Of a stretch of DNA of 16,145 nt, positions 1 through 5,829 are shown piece after piece. Positions within the stretch are counted from its first letter, which is position 1. The number at the start of each line of letters is the position of its first letter. The position numbers and the translations under genes are program-made. The notes under the pieces are model-generated. The model was not told the DNA's origin. It did no database searches and saw only the letters and a program-made list of their open reading frames with translations. The stretch lies in contig DATLBA010000053.1 in assembly GCA_035527275.1 (NCBI GenBank), positions 1-16,145 on the forward strand. The letters are read 5' to 3'. The DNA is from DATLBA01 sp035527275 (lineage in GTDB: Bacteria; Planctomycetota; Phycisphaerae; FEN-1346).

Positions 1-1
1 C

Positions 2-571
2 CAGCCCCTGGAGGACGGCTTTGTGACCATCAGCCGGGCCCAGGCCAGTCTGACGTTCCCCGCGCAGATTATGCTGGTGGCGGCCCTGAACCCGTGCCCT
101 TGCGGATACCTGACGGACCCGAAGCGCGAGTGCCACTGCACGCCCCGCCAGATTCAGAACTACATGGGGAAAATCAGCGGCCCGCTCCTCGACCGCATCG
201 ACATTCACCTCGACGTCCCGGCCGTGCCGTATCGGGAACTGAGGGGTCGGACCGACGGCACGACAAGCGCGCTGATGCGCGAGCGCGTGGGCCGTGCCCG
301 GGCGGCTCAGGCGAAGCGCTTCGGCGACGGACGGACGACGAACGCCCACATGACGCACAAGCAAGTCAAGCGGTTCTGCACCCTGGACGATGCGGGGGAG
401 AGTCTTTTGAAGCAGGCGATGGCCGAGTTGGGCCTCTCGGCCCGCGCGCACGATAAGATCCTCAGGACCGCCCGCACGATTGCGGACCTGGAAGAAGCGC
501 CGTCCATCACCGTGATGCACCTCGCCGAAGCGGTGCAGTACCGCCGCCTGGACCGGAACCTGTTTGCGTAG
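2..571 (+). CDS. comM: ComM/YifB-family AAA+ ATPase, C-terminal part (5' end outside window)
   Basis: This is the last 189 codons of a magnesium-chelatase-like AAA+ protein; the reading frame is open from base 2, so the start lies upstream. Visible are the ALNPCPCGY motif with the clustered cysteines typical of the family (CPCGY, then CHC), the GPLLDRIDIHLDVP block after the Walker B region, and the Mg-chelatase C-terminal helical domain ending in RRLDRNLFA. Full-length ComM is about 500 residues, so roughly the last third is here. In naturally transformable bacteria ComM is a hexameric helicase that drives branch migration during integration of incoming DNA; the homologue is widespread and its role in other bacteria is less clear. 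Its final codons recur in diverged form at 1007-1040. Confidence 0.93.
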   Translation, partial: QPLEDGFVTISRAQASLTFPAQIMLVAALNPCPCGYLTDPKRECHCTPRQIQNYMGKISGPLLDRIDIHLDVPAVPYRELRGRTDGTTSALMRERVGRARAAQAKRFGDGRTTNAHMTHKQVKRFCTLDDAGESLLKQAMAELGLSARAHDKILRTARTIADLEEAPSITVMHLAEAVQYRRLDRNLFA

Positions 572-576
572 ACTCC
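543..576 (+). repeat. First copy of comM 3'-end repeat
   Basis: This 34-bp stretch covers the last codons and stop of comM. It matches 1007-1040 at 29 of 34 positions with no gaps. In the shared coding part the differences are synonymous: CTG/CTC for Leu, AAC/AAT for Asn, and TAG/TGA for the stop. Confidence 0.8.
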
Positions 577-663
577 GCTGAACACGGGGCCTTGTTGTGG
601 CGTTAGAAAGGTCGTGGGCGCGACCCAGGAAGGCGACGCGCCGACTCGGAAGGAGGACGTAGT

Positions 664-975
664 ATGCCAGAAGCCGCGGTTGCTGTTTTAGCGGTTGTGC
701 TGGGCTTCATCGCCCTGGCCGTTGTGGCCTTCGTGGGCTGGATCCTGCCGATCACACTGGGCCTTCGGGTCGCCCGGCGCAAGAACTACTCGCCGGCCTG
801 GATGCTGTTCGGTATTCATCCCGTGGGCGGCTGGATTGCCTACATCACGTTGTCCTGCCAAACGCCCCGGATTAAGTGTCCTACCTGCGGCGGCGTCGTC
901 AAGGTCAACTTCCGGCTCTGCCCCTATTGCCACAATGAGATCAAGCCGGTCGCCAATGTGAGGCAAATGGGATAG
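664..975 (+). CDS. Small membrane protein with C-terminal zinc ribbon
   Basis: A 103-residue protein I cannot name. Residues 4-36 form a long hydrophobic segment and residues 45-63 a second weaker one; between them is a basic stretch (RVARRKN). The C-terminal third carries C72-P-T-C75 and C86-P-Y-C89, a classic zinc-ribbon knuckle pair, probably cytoplasmic. The ATG follows a strong GGAAGGAGG ribosome binding site at about 649-657, which fixes the start. The gene sits between comM and a second copy of the comM terminus, and the 10-mer GCCGACTCGG occurs on both sides (640-649 and 988-997), so it may have arrived as an insertion. The protein class is a description of sequence features, not a function. 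Confidence 0.75.
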   Translation: MPEAAVAVLAVVLGFIALAVVAFVGWILPITLGLRVARRKNYSPAWMLFGIHPVGGWIAYITLSCQTPRIKCPTCGGVVKVNFRLCPYCHNEIKPVANVRQMG

Positions 976-1006
976 CGAAGGGCTTTGGCCGACTCGGTCC
1001 GGGGCT

Positions 1007-1040
1007 GCCGCCTCGACCGGAATCTGTTTGCGTGAACTTC
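1007..1040 (+). repeat. Second, diverged copy of comM 3'-end repeat
   Basis: The bases reproduce the comM C-terminal codons RLDRNLFA with an in-frame TGA at 1033-1035. Upstream of 1007 the similarity to comM stops. It looks like the surviving tail of a different comM allele. See 543-576. Confidence 0.8.
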
Positions 1041-1055
1041 ATGGCCTTTTCGCGT

Positions 1056-1083
1056 TTGCCGCTCGAAACGACTAGGGTATAAT
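1056..1083 (+). promoter_or_regulatory. Sigma-70-type promoter for hicB
   Basis: TTGCCG at 1056-1061 and a perfect TATAAT at 1078-1083 are separated by 16 bp. Transcription would start near 1090, about 20 bp before the hicB ATG, leaving a short leader with the AGGAGAGGA ribosome binding site. Confidence 0.6.
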
Positions 1084-1109
1084 GCGCTGGGCTCAGGAGA
1101 GGACTAAGC

Positions 1110-1340
1110 ATGGGAAAACGCACCTTTACGGCAGCCATTCACCGCGAAGAGGAAGAATACGTCGCAATCTGCCAGGAATTGGACGTGGCCGCACAGGGAA
1201 AGACCTTCGAGCAGGCCAAGGCGAATCTGCGCGAAGCCGTCGAGTTGCTTCTGGAAACCGCCAGCCGCGAGGAGATTGCCGAACGCCTTCACGGCGAGGT
1301 GTATGTCACGCCGTTCGAGGTGGAGATGAAGGTTGGCTAG
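1110..1340 (+). CDS. hicB: HicB-family antitoxin
   Basis: A 76-residue protein with the HicB-type partial RNase-H-like fold: the first strand with TAAIHREEEEYVAICQELD, then the turn AAQGKTFEQAKANLREAVELLLE, and a C-terminal tail containing EVYVTPFEVEM. Family members neutralise HicA, an mRNA interferase, and usually repress their own promoter. Length is normal for the short HicB type, which lacks an added DNA-binding domain. AGGAGAGGA precedes the ATG. A HicA toxin gene normally overlaps or follows hicB; here only its first nine codons remain (1333-1359), so this is an orphan antitoxin. Whether it still binds another HicA cannot be told from sequence. Confidence 0.8.
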   Translation: MGKRTFTAAIHREEEEYVAICQELDVAAQGKTFEQAKANLREAVELLLETASREEIAERLHGEVYVTPFEVEMKVG

Positions 1341-1362
1341 GTTGCGGATCCTGTCGGCGTGA
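1333..1362 (+). pseudogene. hicA: hicA toxin remnant (first nine codons)
   Basis: Overlapping the hicB stop in another frame, TTG GCT AGG ... encodes LARLRILSA followed by TGA at 1360-1362. HicA proteins partnered with this HicB type commonly begin with a similar stretch (basic-L-R-x-L-S-G/A-R-E). The similarity ends where REP-like sequence begins, which suggests the toxin was cut by the repeat/transposase insertion. The fragment is short, so this call is tentative. Confidence 0.45.
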
Positions 1363-1403
1363 GGCGAGCCGTCGGTGGGCGTCGTTGTGCTTCGACGGCA
1401 CCG

Positions 1404-1465
1404 CTCGCTTGGGCGCTCGCGGCTAGTTTTTTGGTGCGCCGACTAGCCCCGAGCGTCTAAGCGAG
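1404..1465 (+). repeat. Inverted REP pair (BIME-like) at the 5' side of the transposase fragment
   Basis: Two 24-nt arms (1404-1427 and 1442-1465) are reverse complements with 3 mismatches, separated by a 14-nt loop rich in T and G. The right arm continues as a smaller palindrome with CCCC (1447-1450) against GGGG (1465-1468) and a GA/GA mismatch pair, a shape known for REP elements. A looser GCCGTCG/CGACGGC pair lies at 1368-1374/1393-1399. The unit directly abuts the REP-associated transposase fragment, the expected arrangement for such transposases. Confidence 0.65.
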
Positions 1466-1475
1466 GGGTCATGTT

Positions 1476-1570
1476 ATGCCGAAGCCGCTGGCCTACTTCA
1501 TTACCTGGACGACGTATGGCACGTGGCTGCCGGGCGACGCGCGGTGGTGGGTCGATAAGCAGGGCTCCGC
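1476..1570 (+). pseudogene. REP-associated tyrosine transposase (TnpA-REP/RAYT), N-terminal fragment
   Basis: The first ~30 codons read MPKPLAYFITWTTYGTWLPG then a DxRxWVDK block. This is the usual N-terminus of the Y1/HUH transposase branch associated with REP palindromes. The HUH motif and catalytic tyrosine, which would lie further on, are absent: around base 1565-1575 the similarity stops and a radical SAM fragment begins in another frame. Intact family members are roughly 150-250 residues. The fragment cannot be active. Its REP hairpin pair lies immediately upstream (1404-1465). Confidence 0.65.
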
Positions 1571-1852
1571 GGCGACGCGACGCCCTGCGTCTTCATGCCC
1601 ATCCGCCTCGGCAACCTGCGGACCGATTCGTTCGAGACCGTCTGGAACCATCCCGTCATGGAAGTGCTTCGCGACCGCGACGACCGCACCGGTCATTGCC
1701 GCATCTGCGACTATAAATACTATTGCGGCGGCTGCCGCGCACGGTCGTGGGGGTATTTCCGCGACCTCCGCCGCTCCGACCCCGGCTGCAAATTCAACCA
1801 GGCCGACTGGGACGCCCTGACCCGCGCGGCCCCTTTGAGCGTTGAACGTTGA
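1571..1852 (+). pseudogene. Radical SAM protein, C-terminal SPASM domain fragment
   Basis: The frame is open from 1559; recognisable homology starts with GDATPCVFMPIRLGNL and runs to a stop at 1850-1852. It contains the SPASM cysteine pattern: one Cys in TPC, then C-RI-C-DYKYY-C-GG-C, and a last Cys in SDPGC. The CGGCRAR...DPGC ending resembles radical SAM enzymes of the AhbC/AhbD/NirJ haem-biosynthesis type. The catalytic SAM domain with CxxxCxxC is missing and there is no ribosome binding site, so this is a gene tail joined to a transposase head. The last residues (PLSVER) are encoded by heptamer repeat sequence. Confidence 0.7.
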
Positions 1853-1869
1853 GCGTTGGCTGTTGGACG
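1835..1869 (+). repeat. Heptamer array A (TTGRRCG-type, five units)
   Basis: Five consecutive 7-bp units: TTGAGCG, TTGAACG, TTGAGCG, TTGGCTG, TTGGACG. The units vary mainly at positions 4-6. The array overlaps the stop codon of the SPASM fragment. Confidence 0.8.
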
Positions 1870-1885
1870 TTCGTCATCGTATCTC

Positions 1886-1913
1886 TTTCCGGTTTCCGGC
1901 CTCCGGTTTCCGG
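1886..1913 (+). repeat. Heptamer array B (TTTCCGG, four units)
   Basis: Four 7-bp units: TTTCCGG, TTTCCGG, CCTCCGG, TTTCCGG. It lies 16 bp after array A and 8 bp before array C, and shares the 7-bp period but not the sequence. Confidence 0.8.
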
Positions 1914-1921
1914 GCTCGCCG

Positions 1922-1974
1922 TTCTGCATTCTGCATTCTGCATTCTGCATTCTGCATTCTGCATTCTGCATTCT
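1922..1974 (+). repeat. Heptamer array C (TTCTGCA, seven perfect units plus TTCT)
   Basis: Seven identical TTCTGCA units at 1922-1970 followed by a partial unit TTCT. Perfect identity suggests recent expansion or ongoing slippage. The array ends one base before a candidate -35 box (1976-1981). Confidence 0.95.
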
Positions 1975-1975
1975 C

Positions 1976-2004
1976 TTGTTCCTTCCCCCACCCATCCCTA
2001 TACT
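1976..2004 (+). promoter_or_regulatory. Candidate promoter beside heptamer array C
   Basis: TTGTTC (1976-1981) and TATACT (1999-2004) are spaced by 17 bp. A transcript would have a leader of about 100 nt before the secreted-protein gene at 2111. The -35 match is weak (3 of 6), the -10 match good (5 of 6). The whole 1853-2110 gap holds arrays A-C, this candidate and the ribosome binding site. Confidence 0.35.
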
Positions 2005-2110
2005 TCCCCCATGCACCCCATCCGCAGCGGGGCCGGGACGCCCTTGACCCGTGCGGTTATGGGCGTGCCCGGAATTCTCCACTGGGAGTATCTTGGAAAG
2101 GAGACGTTAC

Positions 2111-3316
2111 ATGATCCACGCAACGAAGAGGGCAGCGCTCGTGCCCGTTTGTGTCCTTGTGATGGTGAGTGCTTTACCGGCGGCGGACACGACCACGCCG
2201 CAAACCGCCACCTCCCCTTCAGGCGCATGCCTGTTTGAAGTGCCTGAGGGGTGGAAGATGGAACAGGTCACCACGCAGAACTGTAGCGATTCTGGGAAGA
2301 CTTCCAACGCCACACAACCCTCAACCAAGCCGGCGGAAGCGGGATTCGCCATGCTGGTTCCGGCATCCTGGCCATGGGAGAGTGCCGACGACCAACCCCA
2401 ACCGTTCATCCAAGTGCATGAGATACCTGGACCTGTGCCGTCAGCGGATCTGGTTCGTAAGGTCGGGCCCGCGGCAGGAATGGCCGACACGGCTATGCTG
2501 GTCCTTCAGCTCCTGGCAGCCGAGCAGGGATTCAAGGTCTTTCCGGTTAAGAACGAACTGCGGGACATCTCCGGCAGGCTTGCCCTCTATGTTTGCGTAA
2601 AGGGCCCACAGAAGGACGGCCCGTATGTAATGGAGGAGATATTTATCCTCGCCGAAAATGAGGACAGTTGGTTTGGAGTCGTCACGTTCTACCACCAGAA
2701 GATGGCTGAGCGCTGCGATAAGGCATTCTCTCAGGTCGTCAATAGCCTTCGCCCGATCAAAGCCGTTCCCAGGCCCCAAGCCGGAGAGATCAACGAGAAA
2801 CTGGAGTATCTGGCGGAAATCCTGAAGAAGGGAAACGCCACAGAACAAGCCCCCTGGAGTATGGCTGTTCTTGGTCTGGCGCTGTGGCGCAAAGATGCCA
2901 AGGACGCGGAGGATACGCTGCTAATTCACCTGCGGTTCCTCAATCCAAATTGCCAGGATATCTGCCAAGACTGGGCCAAAGTGCTGAATTTCGTCAAGAA
3001 CGGAACGGACTTCGAGCCAACAGAAAGTTGCCTCCGCTTTAACACGCTGATGTCAGCACATGCCGGGGCGCTGAGCCTCGAGGTCGCACGAAAGGACATC
3101 AAGACCTCTAAGGCGGTATTTGTGATCTATGGGGAAAACCAGGAAAGAGTGGCAGCGTACCAAACCAACCTTGATACATACCGACGCGTCCTTCAGGGCA
3201 AAGGAGGCGGTGGCAAGGAATTGGTGGAAAGCTGGAGTCCATTGGCTGTGGAGGACCTGAAGAAACTGCCGTTGCCGCCGCCCCAGTTCCTGGTGCCCGC
3301 CCAAGAGGATCGCTAA
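2111..3316 (+). CDS. Secreted protein of unknown function
   Basis: A 401-residue protein. I chose the ATG at 2111 because AAAGGAGA lies just upstream and the N-terminus is then a clean signal peptide: basic MIHATKRAA, hydrophobic LVPVCVLVMVSALPAA, then a Thr/Pro-rich mature start. The frame is open further upstream, but that would bury the signal. Residues ~35-220 (FEVPEGW ... FAMLVPASWPWE ... QVVNSLRP) have the look of a PsbP/DcrB-like fold, which is only a guess by pattern. Residues ~225-400 appear mostly helical with no motif I recognise. The codons look richer in A and T than neighbouring genes, and the gene follows transposase debris and tandem repeats, so acquisition from elsewhere is plausible. 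Export to periplasm or outside is the only firm inference. Confidence 0.8.
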   Translation: MIHATKRAALVPVCVLVMVSALPAADTTTPQTATSPSGACLFEVPEGWKMEQVTTQNCSDSGKTSNATQPSTKPAEAGFAMLVPASWPWESADDQPQPFIQVHEIPGPVPSADLVRKVGPAAGMADTAMLVLQLLAAEQGFKVFPVKNELRDISGRLALYVCVKGPQKDGPYVMEEIFILAENEDSWFGVVTFYHQKMAERCDKAFSQVVNSLRPIKAVPRPQAGEINEKLEYLAEILKKGNATEQAPWSMAVLGLALWRKDAKDAEDTLLIHLRFLNPNCQDICQDWAKVLNFVKNGTDFEPTESCLRFNTLMSAHAGALSLEVARKDIKTSKAVFVIYGENQERVAAYQTNLDTYRRVLQGKGGGGKELVESWSPLAVEDLKKLPLPPPQFLVPAQEDR

Positions 3317-3374
3317 TCGAGCCGGACCAGAGCGATAGTGCCGATCTGCCGCTTGGAATTGGGGGGGACACCCA

Positions 3375-3455
3375 TAAGGGAATTCGGGAATTCCGGAGCC
3401 ACCCCTAATCGCGCCGAAATGGGCATTGCATCCCCCGTATTCCGTAATTCCGTTA
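3375..3455 (+). repeat. Inverted repeat in the yjbQ leader
   Basis: Bases 3375-3396 and 3434-3455 are 22-nt imperfect inverted copies (about 17 of 22 matching), each containing two GGAAT-type half-units (GGGAATTC/GGGAATTCC on the left). The loop is 37 nt. It lies between the secreted-protein stop and yjbQ, and ends 11 bp before the yjbQ ribosome binding site. It may be a REP-like element, a terminator for the upstream gene, or a control structure for yjbQ. Confidence 0.5.
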
Positions 3456-3479
3456 GGTTCTTGCCGGAAGGAGACCGCA

Positions 3480-3896
3480 ATGAAAAGTTACCGCAAGGAA
3501 CTGTGGATGAAGATGACGACGCGGCGGGCGCTCGTCAACCTCACCCCCGAGGTCGAGGCGTGCCTGGCCGAAAGCGGCATCACCGAGGGCTTGGTGCTGG
3601 TCAATGCGATGCACATCACAGCGAGCGTTTTCATCAACGACGACGAGCGGGGCCTGCATCAGGATTTCGAGACCTGGCTCGAAAAACTCGCTCCCGAAAA
3701 GCCGTATTCCCAGTATCGGCACAACAACGGCGAGGACAACGCCGACGCGCACCTGAAGCGCAGCATCATGGGGCGCGAGGTGGTTGTGGCAGTCACGGGC
3801 GGTCGGCTCGATTTCGGCCCGTGGGAGCAGATCTTCTACGGTGAGTTCGACGGTCGGCGCCGCAAACGCGTCCTGGTCAAGATCGTCGGCGAATAG
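3480..3896 (+). CDS. yjbQ: YjbQ/UPF0047 family protein
   Basis: A 138-residue protein covering the whole YjbQ (UPF0047) family. Conserved blocks are NAMHITASVFINDDE (residues 42-56), YRHNNGEDNADAHLKRSIMG (79-98, with the metal-site His/Asn/Asp/His residues) and the WEQIFYGEFDG ending. The protein is a small trimer-forming beta fold with a metal-binding site; E. coli YjbQ has weak thiamin-phosphate synthase activity, but the physiological role is unsettled. GGAAGGAG at 3466-3473 sets the start at 3480; the reading frame continues upstream without a better ribosome binding site. It converges with the glycosyltransferase gene, the two stops being 8 bp apart with no room for separate terminators. 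Confidence 0.92.
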   Translation: MKSYRKELWMKMTTRRALVNLTPEVEACLAESGITEGLVLVNAMHITASVFINDDERGLHQDFETWLEKLAPEKPYSQYRHNNGEDNADAHLKRSIMGREVVVAVTGGRLDFGPWEQIFYGEFDGRRRKRVLVKIVGE

Positions 3897-3904
3897 GCGG
3901 CTTG

Positions 3905-5680
3905 TCACGAGCGCGCGCGGCGCAGCGTTGCTGCCGGGTGCGTGCGATCTTTTTGGCCCAGGCACCGCTGGAGCGCGGGTAAAAGATAGTCGCGCGCGAC
4001 CACCTCCCAACTCATTTTTTGCGTCAGTTCCCATCCGCTTTCCAGCAGCCGCGCGAGCGCCTCGCGGCCGGTCGGCAGACGGTCGGCCAACCGGGCGGCC
4101 AGGCGGGCCGCAATTTCGTGTTCGATCCGCTCTGTCTCGGCATCGCTCATGCTGTCGGCCTCGGCGCCGGCGGGCGCGACGTATTCGACCAAAAGGACGT
4201 TCTCCGGCAGCGCGTCGCCGCTCACCCGGGTCAGAAACGGTGCGCAGCCGCACGCGGTGCTGATGACGCTGATGCCGCCGAACGCCAGCGTCTCGAGCGG
4301 GGCGATGCCGAACGGCTCGTAGGCGCTCTGGCCGAACTCGACGTCGCTGCCCTGCCGCAGGTCCTGGAAGAGAAGTTCCTCAGGCACGCGGTCGCCGCAG
4401 CATTCGCGGGACAGACCGAACTGGTTAATCAGGACGGCGCGAGTCGCCCGGGCCCAGCGGTTGTAGCCTTCGACGGCCTGGCCGAACGCGACTTCGCCCT
4501 TGACGAGGTCCGGCCAGCCGACGCGATGGTGAAGCGGCCAGCCGTATTCGGTTTCCATTCGGCGCACCAGGTCGCCGGGCCGGCGTCCGCCGTCGGTCGC
4601 CAGGACCACGAGGGCCGCTGTCCGGTCCCGCTCGGCCAGAATGTCGTCCAGGTGTTCCAGAACCCAGAGGTCTCGCTCCAGCGATTTCGATGCCACGGGG
4701 CGCGCCACGTGCGTGAAGACATAGTCCGGCCGGAACCCAAGGAGCGCTTCCACGTACTGTCTCAAGAGGTTGCGGCTGCGCATGCGCATCTCCAGGTCGA
4801 TGGGCCGACCGGGCAGGCCGTTATAGACGACCTCGATGGGCGTGCGGCGAAACGCAGGGTCCAACAGGAGGAGTTCGCAGGCCACGCGATCGCTGACCGC
4901 GAAGATGTGGTGCGCGCGGTGGGCGCGCGAGACGAGCGCATGCTTGAAGCCGCCGCCTTCTCTCAGCATCGCTTCGTAGGAGCGCCGGCCCGTGCGGCTC
5001 TTCATCGCCAGGTCGAAAACCAGGCGGTGGCTTGTTCGCTTCTCAATCAGGTCGCGGACAGGCGGCACCTCGTGGGCCCAGTAAACGGTCCGAAGCCCCG
5101 GCAGCCGCAGCCGCGCGGCCAGCAGGGTCGGCAGGCCCATGAACTCGTGGCCGATGAGGACGCCCGTCTCGGTGCATCCTTCCAGAAAGGCCTCAACAAT
5201 TTCCAGCGCGGGGCCGGCGACCCGCACCCACTCCTCGTAACCCCAGTTGTCCTCGAAGCGGTTGCTTTGCAGGCCGTAGGCCTCCCAGAGTTCCCCTTTG
5301 AGGCGGTTGACGGGGTCGGCCCGGGCGTCTTGCACGTCGAGAAGGACGAGTTCGGCCCGCGCACGGCGGGTCTGGAGCGGTCCTGCGACGGCGCGGCGGC
5401 CGTAGAGGATGCGCACGCCATAGGTCGCCTCGATCCGCGCGAAGGCTTCGAGCAGGCACGGGTTCACACTTGCCTGACGGGGCAGGGCGTCGCCGGTTTG
5501 GTAAAGAACGGTTTCGAGGTCGGCGGGCGGGTCGCTTAGAGGGATTTCGGCGTTGCCGAGGAGGATGGTTCGCTCGGCCGCCGCCTGATAGGCCCGCGCG
5601 GTCAGGAGGCCTTCGAGGACGGCGCCGATGCCGCCCATCTTCTCGCGCGCTTCGTGCGTAATGTGAATCAGTGTGGTCAT
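3905..5680 (-). CDS. GT-B glycosyltransferase, glycogen/starch synthase-like
   Basis: A 591-residue protein of the GT-B fold. The N-terminus (MTTLIHITHEAREKMGGIGA) matches the glycine-rich start of glycogen synthase-like domains. Residues 176-204 (IGHEF ... VYWAHE) form the first-domain core; RPVASKSLERD (327-337) carries the phosphate-contacting Lys332; and E455-PFGIAPL-E463 is the E-x7-E donor-site motif of retaining GT-B enzymes. It probably transfers glucose from a nucleotide sugar onto a glucan or other acceptor, in the cytoplasm. The start at 5680 follows GGGAGG; an in-frame upstream ATG at 5791 has no such support. It lies 149 bp after a HEAT-repeat lipoprotein gene. Substrate is not determinable here; a GT4-type transferase is the alternative. 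Confidence 0.78.
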   Translation of the reverse strand: MTTLIHITHEAREKMGGIGAVLEGLLTARAYQAAAERTILLGNAEIPLSDPPADLETVLYQTGDALPRQASVNPCLLEAFARIEATYGVRILYGRRAVAGPLQTRRARAELVLLDVQDARADPVNRLKGELWEAYGLQSNRFEDNWGYEEWVRVAGPALEIVEAFLEGCTETGVLIGHEFMGLPTLLAARLRLPGLRTVYWAHEVPPVRDLIEKRTSHRLVFDLAMKSRTGRRSYEAMLREGGGFKHALVSRAHRAHHIFAVSDRVACELLLLDPAFRRTPIEVVYNGLPGRPIDLEMRMRSRNLLRQYVEALLGFRPDYVFTHVARPVASKSLERDLWVLEHLDDILAERDRTAALVVLATDGGRRPGDLVRRMETEYGWPLHHRVGWPDLVKGEVAFGQAVEGYNRWARATRAVLINQFGLSRECCGDRVPEELLFQDLRQGSDVEFGQSAYEPFGIAPLETLAFGGISVISTACGCAPFLTRVSGDALPENVLLVEYVAPAGAEADSMSDAETERIEHEIAARLAARLADRLPTGREALARLLESGWELTQKMSWEVVARDYLLPALQRCLGQKDRTHPAATLRRARS

Positions 5681-5829
5681 GGCGGCCTCCCAGCCGGCCG
5701 CGCCCGGGCGGTGCGAGAGTCTTTCCAACGTGCCGCTCAAGTATCTTATCGGATTGCTTGGCCGTGGGGAAAGAGGCCTTTTTGCGCGCACTCGGCGCGG
5801 CAGGGAAGGGGGGCTACGCCGCTTCCGTG

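Noticed and set aside
1835..1974. Repeat cluster as a CRISPR array
   Set aside because: Units are 7 bp, contiguous and without spacers.
4019..5539. Long plus-strand reading frame opposite the glycosyltransferase gene
   Set aside because: It is an antisense artefact of GC-rich codons; the minus-strand protein has recognisable motifs and a ribosome binding site.
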